DNA from: JABMQF01 sp964563755
GTDB lineage: Archaea; Nanobdellota; Nanobdellia; Woesearchaeales; UBA11576
Direction of reading: 5' to 3'
Assembly (NCBI GenBank): GCA_964563755.1
Contig: CAZLYC010000003.1
Location: forward strand, 85,805 to 149,804
Length of the DNA stretch: 64,000 nt
The position numbers and the translations under genes were made by a program. The notes below the pieces were generated by a model. The model had not been told where the DNA came from. It ran no database searches and saw nothing but the letters and a program-made list of their open reading frames with translations. This document shows positions 38,813 through 48,800 of this stretch, piece after piece. Within the stretch, counting starts at the first letter, position 1. Each line of letters opens with the position of its first letter.

Positions 38813-39904
38813 TCAGGCGAAACCTATCCTCTTCACCTTCTCCTCTCTTCCCTTGCAGCAATATCCCCTGATAGTGTCCTCTATCTGCGATTGGTAAATC
38901 AAGACCTCCTCTGCCTTGATATTCTCCTCGGCAGGCATATCGATGAATCTCCTTATCTGCCGTTCAGATGTTATCCTCAGCACCTCAGCTATGTCCGCTC
39001 CATTGACATCAGCAGCCTTCATCATCGACGCGAGCTTATTGTAATCCTCAATCTTGTAGATGGTGCGGCCTGCTCTCCTCTCAATATAGCCTGTCTGCTT
39101 CCTCAGTATATCCTCGACGCCATTAAGGTCAGGCTTCGGTATCTCTATCAGGTGATCGAACCTTCCTGCGCGCTTCACTGCCTCATCCATAAGCTCTATC
39201 TTGTTCGTCGCAGCTATGTATATCAGTCCTGACCCATCAGCCATGCCGTCCATGTACCTAAGCCATACATTCAGGCAGCGGTCCATGACACCCGTATCTC
39301 CTGAAGTGCCGCGCTTCTTGAACATCTGCTCTGCTTCGTCGACAAAAACGACAACTTTTTTCTCTGTCTCTTTATGTATCTGGTTGCATCTCTTCAGTAT
39401 CTCTTCAAGAGTCCTCTCTGCCTCTCCGACCCATTTGCTAATTATCCTAGTCACAGGAACCTCAAGAAAGAAACTGTCGAGCTCATTTGAGATGGCTTTC
39501 GCCATCATGGTCTTGCCGCAACCGGGCGGACCATACAGAAGCAGTCCTCGCGGAGGACGTATCGCATACGCCTCATACATCTTCGGATACATTATCCCAT
39601 AGTTGAAGAACTTTATCTTGTCGAGAACAGGCTCGAGACCGCCGACATCAGAGAAACGTATATCCTCCTTGCACACAGTGAACTCCTTATCGAGATCCTC
39701 GACAGGCCTTGCATATTCCTTGATCTGTTTTTGAAGATGGTCTACTACATTATTTAGCTCCGCATTCTTCTGCTTAAGAGAGCTTATCAGTTCCATCTGC
39801 TTTATTATCGCGGAAAGCATAGCCTTCTTCTGCTCTTCCCACGCATGCTCCTTCCCAGGTTCTCCCTTATCAGGGTTTTCCGTCGGACCGCTCAATCCAG
39901 TCAT
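38813..39904 (-). CDS. AAA+ ATPase resembling PAN/proteasomal ATPases but without OB domain or HbYX tail
   Basis: A 363-residue protein with an N-terminal coiled coil (about 28-66, LSAIIKQMELISSLKQKNAEL). Walker A is GPPGCGKT (125-132), Walker B VVVFVDEAEQ (Asp189, Glu190), sensor 1 IAATN and arginine finger RAGRFD. The region between coil and AAA domain (about 25 residues) is too short for the OB fold found in PAN. The C-terminus ends RIGFA, lacking the HbYX motif that docks on the 20S proteasome, so it likely does not serve the proteasome. It overlaps the phosphoesterase stop by four bases (ATGA). It may remodel the phosphoesterase or nuclease partners encoded next to it. Confidence 0.85.
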   Translation of the reverse strand: MTGLSGPTENPDKGEPGKEHAWEEQKKAMLSAIIKQMELISSLKQKNAELNNVVDHLQKQIKEYARPVEDLDKEFTVCKEDIRFSDVGGLEPVLDKIKFFNYGIMYPKMYEAYAIRPPRGLLLYGPPGCGKTMMAKAISNELDSFFLEVPVTRIISKWVGEAERTLEEILKRCNQIHKETEKKVVVFVDEAEQMFKKRGTSGDTGVMDRCLNVWLRYMDGMADGSGLIYIAATNKIELMDEAVKRAGRFDHLIEIPKPDLNGVEDILRKQTGYIERRAGRTIYKIEDYNKLASMMKAADVNGADIAEVLRITSERQIRRFIDMPAEENIKAEEVLIYQSQIEDTIRGYCCKGREEKVKRIGFA

Positions 39905-42267
39905 TTCTTTTTCATCTCCTGTTCTGCCTTCTCATAAAGAGCGTTCCTGCCGATATCGTTCAAGCGACCTGAAGGGATTGCCTTCTCAGCAAAGTCCCCT
40001 TTCATAGGGATTATCAGGCAATGCGCTGCCTGAGTCCTAGGGACGGAACTGGCGTAATATTTCTCAGTGGGAGATACTGTCTGCAGGGTTGCAAGCTTGT
40101 ACGCGACACTGAAACTGTTGTCGCCTGTCTTGTATATCTTCATCCAGTTATCATGAGTGTGACCGCCGAGAGCGAGGTCCGCATTCGAATTCTTGCCTGC
40201 GCCGACAAGACCTGTGAATCCAGAACCCTTAGGGTCGTGCTGCACTACGAGATTTATAGGACCGAACATCTCCTTGCCTTCGGTATCGAGACCGTAATCA
40301 GGTATGTTCAATACTCTCGCATTGCTGTATCCGCCGAGAAACACCCTTGCGCCTTCGTTGTCCCTGACATAATCCGGCTTGCCCACTTCGTAGATACCTA
40401 TGCCTTTGGATTTCATGCGCTGCGCGAAGAAGTCGCTCTCCCTGAATCCTGTATCCTTCAACACCTCATCAGCATGATTTCCTGTCGTAGATACATGAGC
40501 CCACTTGAGTCTGCTGTGCTCGAGAGTGCCCTTGAGGAAAGACTCATAATAATCAGCGACCCTCTCGAGTATGACTGCCATGCTCTCGACGCTTCCGCCT
40601 CTTGCGTCATTCGTCATCTTCATAGCGAGCTTTATCACATCTTCAACGCTCTCTGGCTTGAACTTCGAGAGGAGCTCTATGTTCTCCCTCATGACTTCCT
40701 GCGGGTCCCTCTTGTAGTGATACCTGTGGTCCCATTTCTTTGAGTTCGCTTCTGCAGCGTCGCCAGCGTCAATGAATCCTTTTGCAGCAGCGTTCCTTCC
40801 CCTGAAAGATTCCCCTCCGAGAAGCAGCTTGCTGTAAAGATGCATCCAGCCTTCTCTTGCAATCACATTCTCTTCAGGAGAACCTATATGCTCGTCAGAA
40901 GATGCACAGATTATCGAATATTCCTTAGGCTGGTTAAGAACAGATCCATCTGAGAAATTCTTGTATTGCACCCACTCTGTCCCGACTATCCCATCTGAAT
41001 CCTTGGTTATAACAGTCAGCCCCGTCACACCATCATGAGTATACCTGTCGACAGCCGCGTGCTTTCTTGTGTTGATAGGCTTTCCAGCGCTTATCCTCTC
41101 AGGCTCTTTTCCTGTGACAAACCTGCCTATCTTCTCCTGGTCCTCGAAAGGAAGCACCATGACGAGAGTTATTCCATCTCTTCCAATCTCAGGGTCATAT
41201 ACTGACTGATTCTTGAAGTTGGTCTCAGCAGGAGTATCACTCGTCTTCTGGAACTGCTTGTATCCTATTCCTGCGTGGCCGCTCTCGACTATAACATCAA
41301 TCCCTTTTGAACATGAATCTTTCATCTGGTCGAAAAGCCTGCTCTGGTAGCGGTCCATCTTGCCGTGAGTCGATGATAGAAGAGCCCTGTCACGTCTCTT
41401 CATTACCGCCCATGTAGAGTGCCTGCTGTGCGCATAATCCACATTCAGGCTCTTGAAATTAAGTATTGACGGAGAAGTCACCAATTCTACACCTATCCTG
41501 TCGCACATATCCTTGTATCCCTTGTACATCTCCGCGACAAACTCCTTTGTCAGGTATTGATGTGCAGGCCTCACTTTCTTCTCACGGTAAAGCTTGCCCT
41601 CATCTGTCTTCTCGCTTATCCTCTTACCGAGCTGCTTGAGCTTTGACTTGCAAGAAGACATCCTCCTCTTCATCCCGCTCCTTATGCTCGCGGACTTCTT
41701 TGAATTTCCGAGCGCAGAATATTCCTTAGACAGGTGCTTATACTCTGTATTCAGCGTCTTCTGCTCGGTCTTGAGGCCCTTAAGTTCATCGATGATTTCC
41801 GTCTGCTTCCTTATGAGCATCTCATTGACCATCGCAGATATAGTATACTGCGTGTCATCAGAATCAAGAGAGAAGACAATCTTCGCATTCGGCATCCGCT
41901 GCTTGAGCTCCCTTAACCTCGTCTCAAGAATACTCATCTGTATCTGCATCATCGACATGTACTGGTTGCTGTTAGGTATGCTTTCAGTCGCTTCCCTGCA
42001 CTGCTCTTCTGTCTTGTTCCAGTAAGTCAATTCGTCATTCAGGTACTCTGGCCTGTCAAGACGCGTGACAGCGCCATCCACTATTATCCCTGTGATATCC
42101 TTATCCTGAGACATGAACTTAAGCAAGTTCTCGTATGCCCCTTGGTTGAAGTATGCTGTATCATATCCTACCTCACTTAAGACGTAGACGCGAGAGCGCT
42201 CATGCTTCTGCACGATGCCCTCGAGCGTTGCTTCCTTGGTTTTAGCGAGTTTGGTTGCCTTGTTCAT
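39901..42267 (-). CDS. Large calcineurin-like metallophosphoesterase protein, 788 residues
   Basis: The C-terminal part (about 440-788) has the metallophosphoesterase motifs CASSDEHIGSPEENV (D-x-H), VSTTGNHADEVL (GNHx, where the family usually has GNHD/E), VQHDP and LGGHTHDNWMKIY (GHTH). The N-terminal part (1-330) has TGIIVDGAVTRLD and a long coiled-coil region (KTEIIDELKGLKTEQKTLNTEYKHL onward, then a basic KSASIRSGMKRRMSSCKSKL). ATG at 42267 is chosen, with GAGG upstream; the frame is open to 42375. It is coupled to the AAA+ gene (ATGA). The start region contains AACCAAACTCGCTAAAA, a coding copy of the island motif. Substrate unknown; nuclease or phosphatase. Confidence 0.75.
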   Translation of the reverse strand: MNKATKLAKTKEATLEGIVQKHERSRVYVLSEVGYDTAYFNQGAYENLLKFMSQDKDITGIIVDGAVTRLDRPEYLNDELTYWNKTEEQCREATESIPNSNQYMSMMQIQMSILETRLRELKQRMPNAKIVFSLDSDDTQYTISAMVNEMLIRKQTEIIDELKGLKTEQKTLNTEYKHLSKEYSALGNSKKSASIRSGMKRRMSSCKSKLKQLGKRISEKTDEGKLYREKKVRPAHQYLTKEFVAEMYKGYKDMCDRIGVELVTSPSILNFKSLNVDYAHSRHSTWAVMKRRDRALLSSTHGKMDRYQSRLFDQMKDSCSKGIDVIVESGHAGIGYKQFQKTSDTPAETNFKNQSVYDPEIGRDGITLVMVLPFEDQEKIGRFVTGKEPERISAGKPINTRKHAAVDRYTHDGVTGLTVITKDSDGIVGTEWVQYKNFSDGSVLNQPKEYSIICASSDEHIGSPEENVIAREGWMHLYSKLLLGGESFRGRNAAAKGFIDAGDAAEANSKKWDHRYHYKRDPQEVMRENIELLSKFKPESVEDVIKLAMKMTNDARGGSVESMAVILERVADYYESFLKGTLEHSRLKWAHVSTTGNHADEVLKDTGFRESDFFAQRMKSKGIGIYEVGKPDYVRDNEGARVFLGGYSNARVLNIPDYGLDTEGKEMFGPINLVVQHDPKGSGFTGLVGAGKNSNADLALGGHTHDNWMKIYKTGDNSFSVAYKLATLQTVSPTEKYYASSVPRTQAAHCLIIPMKGDFAEKAIPSGRLNDIGRNALYEKAEQEMKKK

Positions 42268-42390
42268 TTTAATCCTCAGCTCTTTTTTGTGAATATGGTG
42301 CAGGGACGGGAGATGTTTTCCGGGCGATACTGTGGAGAATGTTTTGTTGAGTGCTCTCCCGTTCCCCGCGAACATGAAATTTTTGATCTA

Positions 42391-43272
42391 TCACCTCTTT
42401 GGCTTCTCCTTCTGAACATGATTTTCCAGCAGGCCATCAAAACTCTTTATCGGAGTCCCAAGCCCTAGAAGCGTGACATTGCTATCCTTGTAAGGCACTG
42501 TCTTTCCCAGGATGCCTGCCCAGTAAAGCTCTCCGCCACGCCTGACGAAATATGGACTGCCAGAATTCCCGAACGTTGAATTGATATCCAGCACGTCGAT
42601 AGGTTCAGGAAGAAGAGCGACATAATCAGGATGTGCTACACTGCCCTTGGTCACTACAGGCAGAAGCGACCTTGGATATCCGAAAAGAAATACCTCATCA
42701 CCAGGCTGCAACGATATTTTCGTATCCCTGATGTAACTTTCTGAAGCGTAAAGCTGTTTATGTGCCTTGACTACAGCGACATCCTTATCTTCATCCTTCG
42801 CGACCTCATAGATAGGTATGTCATCGCTCTCATCCTCATCAAGCACGCAGCCAGATAATGATGTCTTCTCGCTGACCTTGATATACAGCTTGACATCCAA
42901 ATCAGGAAGGCCGAACTCATCCTCACCAAAATCCGCAGAACTTACAAACTCTTCATTCGACAACACGTGGACATTTGTGACTAGGTATGTGTCCCCTCCC
43001 TTGTATGCGTAAGCGAATGCTGTTCCGAACCCCGTGACTGTCCTCGTCGGTGAATCTGCAGCAGCTCCTATCTCCCTATATTCGCTCTTTGTCTTGACAC
43101 AGTATACAGAATGAAGTATCTCGTCGAGAGTGCGTCTCACGTTCGCATCCCTTGTCTCGACCGCAGTTGTTATACCTGCATCATGCTTTTGCAGGTATGC
43201 ACAGCCCGGTTGCGCGAATCCGACAGTCGCAGCCAACACCGCTGTGGCGATGGCTGATAAAGTCTTCTTCAT
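42391..43272 (-). CDS. Secreted trypsin-like serine protease
   Basis: About 293 residues. It has a signal peptide with hydrophobic core (KKTLSAIATAVLAATVGFAQPGC) and a Cys at the end (QPGC), perhaps a lipid anchor. The catalytic triad is visible: His102 in LVTNVHVLS, Asp164 in DEDKDVAVVKA and Ser237 in STFGNSGSPYF. A disordered, acidic loop (DEDESDDIPIYEVAKDEDKD) precedes the Asp. The fold is trypsin/HtrA-like, with no PDZ domain. ATG at 43272 has TAGAGGT upstream; an earlier TTG (43293) is less likely. Copy E of the island motif is in its leader. It would act outside the cell or in the envelope. Confidence 0.85.
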   Translation of the reverse strand: MKKTLSAIATAVLAATVGFAQPGCAYLQKHDAGITTAVETRDANVRRTLDEILHSVYCVKTKSEYREIGAAADSPTRTVTGFGTAFAYAYKGGDTYLVTNVHVLSNEEFVSSADFGEDEFGLPDLDVKLYIKVSEKTSLSGCVLDEDESDDIPIYEVAKDEDKDVAVVKAHKQLYASESYIRDTKISLQPGDEVFLFGYPRSLLPVVTKGSVAHPDYVALLPEPIDVLDINSTFGNSGSPYFVRRGGELYWAGILGKTVPYKDSNVTLLGLGTPIKSFDGLLENHVQKEKPKR

Positions 43273-43302
43273 TTTTTTACCTCTAGAACGCAAGAACTGA
43301 AC

Positions 43303-43345
43303 CGTTTAGCGAGGTTTGGTTGTCCTTACGTCCATTTCCTCTTTG
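43303..43345 (-). promoter_or_regulatory. Island motif, copy E
   Basis: On the minus strand GGACGTAAGGAC is followed by AACCAAACCTCGCTAAACGG, 17 bases of which are identical to copy A. It ends about 30 bases ahead of the protease ATG (43272). The plus-strand reading aligns with copy A through ACGTC(T)CCATT, so the shared element is about 40 bases, not just the core. Confidence 0.5.
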
Positions 43346-43850
43346 TTTTCGGATAGGGTATGTAGTCTCTACCTTATGTTTTCTGACCCCATTATTGCTA
43401 TGTTTTTTTAATATTTAAACATTATCTATTTGAAAAACAACTTTTTGATAAAAAATATACTAAAAAAACAAAAATAAGTGCAATCCGAATAAATAACGGA
43501 AAAATGTGTGAGAATTACTATGTAAATATCACGGAAAAACTGCTTTTGATTAAAAAATCAAACAGTATCTTGAATTTTTACGCAAATAAAGTTAATATTA
43601 TTATAACTTTAATAAATAAATGGTATTACGTATTTCTTACGGAATTGCCCATTTTATCAGTTCTATATGGATGAAGTCAGCAACAGTCAGCAACATTTAA
43701 ATAGCCAGACAGACATATAGTATACCTGCACAACAGAAAATCTGTTGCATTGCCGGGCGACATCTAATAACTCTTGACGACGGGCAAATGCCCTCAAGAC
43801 ACCAGTTGTACAACGACATTCTAGGCAAATCTGTTACAGGAGGTGTCAGA
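43346..43850. other. AT-rich non-coding spacer with inverted repeats
   Basis: About 500 bases between the protease leader and the small gene at 43851. It includes TTTGATT-AAAA-AATCAAA (43545-43562) and AAAGTTA ... TAACTTT (about 43588-43610). A direct repeat GTCAGCAACA (43676-43695) lies just before the TATA-like TTTAAATAG (about 43696-43705). No gene is seen. Confidence 0.45.
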
Positions 43851-44006
43851 ATGCATGCCAAAGGCACGATAGGCCCAGACATAGAATGGGAAAGATACAG
43901 GTATACTCTGCCTGAATCCAAGGCACAGGTCGAGATTATCCGAGAGATCGTGATGAACGACGAGGACTTGGAGTATATGGAAATTTCCAGGCAAGACAAT
44001 AACTGA
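43851..44006 (+). CDS. Small acidic protein, 51 residues
   Basis: MHAKGTIGPDIEWERYRYTLPE and a helical acidic end (AQVEIIREIVMNDEDLEYMEISRQDNN). The ATG at 43851 follows a near-perfect AGGAGGTG at six bases. An in-frame ATG at 43788 has no ribosome binding site. A TTTAAATAG box lies about 145 bases upstream. No family was recognised. A strong nested hairpin follows 16 bases after the stop. Confidence 0.55.
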   Translation: MHAKGTIGPDIEWERYRYTLPESKAQVEIIREIVMNDEDLEYMEISRQDNN

Positions 44007-44021
44007 AACGCACTAAAAAAA

Positions 44022-44049
44022 GGCAGAAAGCAGATTTCTGTATGCTGCC
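44022..44049 (+). terminator. Nested hairpin after the 43851 gene
   Basis: GGCAG (44022-44026) pairs with CTGCC (44045-44049), and inside it CAGA pairs with TCTG around a two-base centre, separated by a symmetrical internal loop. It may terminate transcription or stabilise the 3' end of the short message. No U-run follows directly. Confidence 0.4.
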
Positions 44050-44177
44050 GATAGGCTAGTGTTCAACATAATCTTTTGTTCTATATTATCAGGCAGCCAT
44101 AGCAACATTTATATTAAATAAAAATCTGTAATGATGAACGAAAGAAGATTTTCATAAACTAAAAAAACTGGTGACTG

Positions 44178-45014
44178 ATGGTATTAGAAGCGTTGCTCGA
44201 CCCCAGAAAAGCTGAAGAGAAACCATGGAAGCTGTTCTTCCTCGGCGCGATATACGCTTCATTCGCTTTACTTCTTAGCCTATGGGTATTCAAGAGTTAT
44301 GCGAGCATAGTCATGGTGACAATGACAGCAATATGCTCTGTCCCGCTATTCTACAGCCTCATAAAAGTAGAAGCAGACAAAGACACACTTCAGAAGAAAG
44401 AATCGTGGCTGTTGAAGGAGCATGGAAGAGCGGTCAGCGCTATGTCATTCCTGTTCTTCGGATTCGTGTTTGCATTCCTGCTCTGGTTCACGCTTCTGCC
44501 TAGCTCAACAGTGCAGACAATGTTTAACGCGCAGATAAACACAATCGCCCACGTAACAACAACACCCACAGGAAATTTCGCATCGACATCAGGAGTCGTG
44601 TCTGTGCTTATGAACAACATGAAGGTATTGATATTCTGCGTGCTGTTCTCATTCTTCTTCGGCGCGGGCGCAATATTCATACTGACCTGGAACGCGGCAG
44701 TCATCGCTACAGCGATAGGCACTTTTGTCAGGAATGAATTGCTTACACACATAAGCCCGTCTGTCGCAGCATATTCACAGATAATATCTGTAGGACTCCT
44801 GAAATACATGACACACGGCATGTTCGAGATAGTCGCGTATTTCATAGGCGCATTGGCAGGAGGAATATTCTCAGTCGCGGTCGTAAGACACGATTTCAGG
44901 ACAAATGAATTCAAGAAGACAGTGCTGGATTCAATAGACATCTTTGCTATAGCTATACTTCTGTTAGTGTTCGCTTCACTGGTAGAGGTATTCATCACTC
45001 CCTGGATTATATGA
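44178..45014 (+). CDS. SpoIIM-like (stage II sporulation protein M family) membrane protein
   Basis: A 278-residue protein with six or so membrane helices: about 20-42, 45-62, 93-108, 148-165 (MKVLIFCVLFSFFFGAGAIFILTWNAAVIATAIG), 205-230 and 255-275. NNMKVLIFCVLFSFFFGAGAIF and the following helices match the SpoIIM family, which in archaea has no link to spores and unknown function. The spacer of about 100 external residues carries STVQTMFNAQINTIAHVTTTP. A TATTTATATTAAATA box is at about 44109-44122 and GGTGA precedes the ATG. It sits next to the surface-protein module. Confidence 0.8.
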   Translation: MVLEALLDPRKAEEKPWKLFFLGAIYASFALLLSLWVFKSYASIVMVTMTAICSVPLFYSLIKVEADKDTLQKKESWLLKEHGRAVSAMSFLFFGFVFAFLLWFTLLPSSTVQTMFNAQINTIAHVTTTPTGNFASTSGVVSVLMNNMKVLIFCVLFSFFFGAGAIFILTWNAAVIATAIGTFVRNELLTHISPSVAAYSQIISVGLLKYMTHGMFEIVAYFIGALAGGIFSVAVVRHDFRTNEFKKTVLDSIDIFAIAILLLVFASLVEVFITPWII

Positions 45015-45028
45015 TTCTCTCATATTTC

Positions 45029-45381
45029 TACACACATAGTAAGAAATAGCATTACGAAAAATTCTCAAAAAATAATTGAATAGTCTATAGAAATAACACA
45101 CAGCGTAAGATAAACATCAATAAAATTGCGATTAATACATACAGGGTAAGAAATATATTTGTACACACATAGTAGGATATATATGACGCATTTCTCAACC
45201 AAGTTCTAAAATTTAACACCCACATAGTAAGATTATAAGACAAATGACGAATCACCACAATCATAGCTAAATAAACCTTGAAACGAAAAGTTTTTATATA
45301 ATAAACACACATAGTAGGAATAACTGCGTAAAAAAACAAAAGCATAATACCTTAAACTCAATACACACCCAGTAAGAAAAG
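45029..45381 (+). repeat. About seven direct repeats (iterons) upstream of the HTH gene
   Basis: A core like ACACACATAGTARGAAWA recurs in the same orientation. Clear copies are at 45029, 45162, 45303 and 45215 (CACCCACATAGTAAGAT). Weaker copies are at 45094 (ACACACAGCGTAAGATAAA), 45134 (ATACATACAGGGTAAGAAA) and 45362 (TACACACCCAGTAAGAAAA). Spacings are irregular (about 27-90 bases). The last copy overlaps the ribosome binding site of the HTH gene at 45392. The block fills the whole non-coding spacer. It looks like a set of binding sites for that protein, or a replication-type iteron block. Confidence 0.75.
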
Positions 45382-45391
45382 GAGCTGATTG

Positions 45392-45853
45392 ATGATAATC
45401 ACTGCAGACAGAGCAGAAGGGAACGAACCCAATAATCGTGCAGAGACACAATTTTCTGAGATACTCATACCCAGCACAATATTCTGCGACAGGTCAATAA
45501 GCTTTCTTGAGTCCCTAGTTGAATACCTAAAAGAGCAGCTGAACCTATCTTACCATGAAATAGCCATGCTGACCAACAGGGATGAGAGGAACATCTGGAC
45601 ATTATACAGCAGGGTCGCAAAGAAAAGGAAGACCAAGAAACCCCTATCAGCCAAGGCACCGCTCTTCCAGATACCGCTCGCAGTAGTGCGCGACAGGTCA
45701 ATATCAATACTAGAAGTCGTTGTCGAATACATGCGCGACAAGGCGAATCTCCAGAACAACCAGATAGCTGCTATACTTAACAGGTCAGAGAAGACAACAT
45801 CCACAGCATACATCCGTACAAAGAAGAAGAGGAGCAAGCAGACAGATGCGTAA
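45392..45853 (+). CDS. Small DNA-binding protein with two sigma-70-r4-like HTH repeats
   Basis: About 153 residues. Two similar units are FCDRSISFLESLVEYLKEQLNLSYHEIAMLTNRDERNIWTLYSRVAKKRKTK and VRDRSISILEVVVEYMRDKANLQNNQIAAILNRSEKTTSTAYIRTKKKRSKQ. Each has a helix-turn-helix near its end and a basic tail. A pair of HTHs could contact two repeats of the iteron block upstream. ATG at 45392 with AAGGAG eight bases before. It overlaps the start of the giant surface-protein gene by eight bases (ATGCGTAA), so their translation is coupled. Best guess: autoregulator and regulator of that surface protein. Confidence 0.75.
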   Translation: MIITADRAEGNEPNNRAETQFSEILIPSTIFCDRSISFLESLVEYLKEQLNLSYHEIAMLTNRDERNIWTLYSRVAKKRKTKKPLSAKAPLFQIPLAVVRDRSISILEVVVEYMRDKANLQNNQIAAILNRSEKTTSTAYIRTKKKRSKQTDA

Positions 45854-48800
45854 GAGCAAAACCATGAAGAAACAGGGAAAATTCAGCGAAAAAATGGACG
45901 AGGCAGATACGAGAATCGCTGAGATAAATCTCGCGCTGAAATCCAGGAGAATGCCTGAATCAATCGACCAAAAAACACAGCCCATTTTATCTGAACGAAG
46001 ATATCCTGCCATTGCAAAACCAAACATCGGAGTCATAATCACAGTAATATTACTCTTATCTATCGCCACACTATTCCTAGAAGAAGGAATAACAGGCAAT
46101 ATGATCGCAGGAGACACATACCAATCATATTCACAGCAGATAGATGCAGAGATAACACAGTACAGCAACATCACACTTAAGCTGCAAGAACTCCAGCAGA
46201 ATTCTGAGCTGAGGTCAATCAGGATAAACGGACGCATCACAGGAGACGGGAACGCAGAAGCGTATCTCAATACAGACGGCAGGCAATACCTGATAATGAA
46301 GACAGGAGAAAGCGATGGAAGAGACTTCCTGCAAATCACAGGAGACGCTGTCTTGGTACCTCAAGCGCCAGTCATCGAAGAGACTGATGGAGACAAAAAG
46401 ATCCTGACAGTAATTGAGTATGCAACAAGCACCATCTGGGACACAGATAATGATGGAGTAGAATACATAGATGACGGAGTCATAGACTTCAGCGTCGAGA
46501 AGACCATATTCAGCTGGCCTGTGGATGAGACCAATCTCTGCACAAGATGGACAATACTACCTCTTGAATCAGAAAATGCCACAGTGTTCTGCAACGGAGC
46601 AGCAGACTGCTGCGCATTATCAGGACTCGCTCCAGAAGAAGATTCCTGGAACGCACCATTATATTTATTCCATGGAAGGTACGGCGCGGAAAATGCGAAT
46701 ACCGTATCTGCGCAGGTAGTATTCATAGAACAGGAGATAGCTGAAAGAGCAAGCTTCGAAGGCATAGTAGGCACGACAGAGCAATTGAATGCTGAATTCA
46801 TAGAGAAACCAACATTCGAACTTGATAGAGAATGCTTCGAGACATGCATACTGCCTGATGGAATAACTGATGAGGAATACACCATCGAATTCCGCATCGA
46901 CAGAGGCACAACACTTCACATCGACAGTATAGAATACTCCTTGGAAAACAAGACAACAGATGACAACAACACAGACGTTACTGTTGATGAAGGCATCACA
47001 TTAACTGCAGAGATACAGGACAGCAAGAGCACAATCGTCCCTGCAATGATGACAATCACGGAGGATGGATACGAAGAGCTGCAACCTAACGCAACTGAAG
47101 GAACAGACACTTTCGTGAACCAGATTGCCCCGAACCAGAACTATGGAAGCCAGACATTCCTCGTAGGAGCAGAGAGCGGCGGAAGATACTCTGCGACACT
47201 GATAAAGTTCACTGACTCCTCACTCGCAGGAGTGAACCTCACATCTGCGAAACTAAAACTGTATTTCTATGACTCACCTACGAACGCTACAAATGCAATA
47301 AACCTGTCATCGCATCTAATAACCTCAGCATGGGACGAGGACACTGTCACATGGAACACAAGACCAAACTATTATGCTACACCCACTGACACAAAGACAT
47401 TGACAAACAGCTATGGATGGATAGAATGGGACATCACAGACATGGTACGTGCATGGACCAATGGGACAGCGACCAACAGAGGCATAGCTATAGTTCCTGC
47501 AATAACAACTGCCAATACGCAGAAGAGGTTCTACAGCAGCGACAGCCTGAACCAGACATTAAGGCCTATGGTCATAGTCAACTATACTGCCGAAGAGACA
47601 AACATAACACTCATCTGGCCTGAGAACGACACGCAGCACGGCGATGGAGACCTGTATGCAGGATATGAAGTCAACAGCGAAGGCGCAATAGCTGCGTGCT
47701 CACTCGTGTACAACAACACAGTGCATGACACGGACAGCACAGTGACTGAAGGGCAGCTTCAGCGTTTCAAACTTACGGTGAACACTGAGAAAGACTTCCT
47801 CTGGAAAATTAACTGCACTGCACAGAACGGAAGGGCATCATCAAGCGAAGAGAGGATACTCCACATAAACGCGTCAAAATCCGACTTCTACGGATGGGTT
47901 GAGGACGCCCAGGGAGACAGGGTAAACGTCACAGTGGAATTCAAACAAGACGTAACGACGAGATTCAGCAGCACAGGAAAAGTGCATGCGCTTACAGTCG
48001 ATGACGGAGTATACAACATATCGGTAAGCCCTGTCAACAGCAGCAGGATACAGAACGTCATGTTCAGGAACATAACTATCACCAAGGGATTCACCAAGAT
48101 AGTCGACCTTGACAATCCACCAACCGGAATCTGGAACAAGATATATGCTGTCAATCCAATGATGGGCAACATATCCGATAATGACACGTTCACTGTGAGT
48201 TCCGTAGCATCAACAGGGTCCGGAGCAGTATACAAATGCGCTGACTGGAACTTCTCCACACAGACCTGCTATGGCGAATGGAAATTCTTCAGGGGAATAA
48301 CCTCAGGGGAAGACTATACAATGATGCTCACGCTCAACGACCCCGGATTCGGCGAGATAGGAGAAGCAGGCAACCTGGAAATATACAGGATCCAGCCCAT
48401 GACCGTCGAGAATGACCGTAATATGAATACGGGCGTTGTCGTTTATAACCCTAATACAATAAACGTAACAATATCGAACGTGACAGACTACTGGAGCATA
48501 GACAGGATAATAAGCGACCAGGCACATATAACCTCATGCAGCCCAAGCTGCACTGCTAATGGTGCCGCAGAAAGCCTAACCTGGAACGGAAACCATGTAA
48601 TACCTGCAAATGAATACAAGATATTCAAATACACCGTAGACCTTAACAACCCGCCAACAGGCTCGTTTACTAACGTCACATTCTCCAACAATGATACATC
48701 CTACCAAGTGAAGAACATATCAATAAGGGATCATGCAGCAACAGCATACCTGACAATATCAACTGATGCATTGAATTTCTCTGAAGCAGCAGGGCCGTTG

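Noticed and set aside
38813..39904. Proteasome-activating nucleotidase (PAN)
   Set aside because: The AAA core is similar, but there is no OB domain and no HbYX C-terminus, so a proteasome role is not supported.
43346..43850. Replication origin in the AT-rich spacer
   Set aside because: It has AT-rich inverted repeats, but I see no origin recognition box pair and no orc1/cdc6 gene nearby.
45029..45381. CRISPR array
   Set aside because: Repeats are short (about 17 bases), imperfect and irregularly spaced (27-90 bases), and there are no cas genes nearby.
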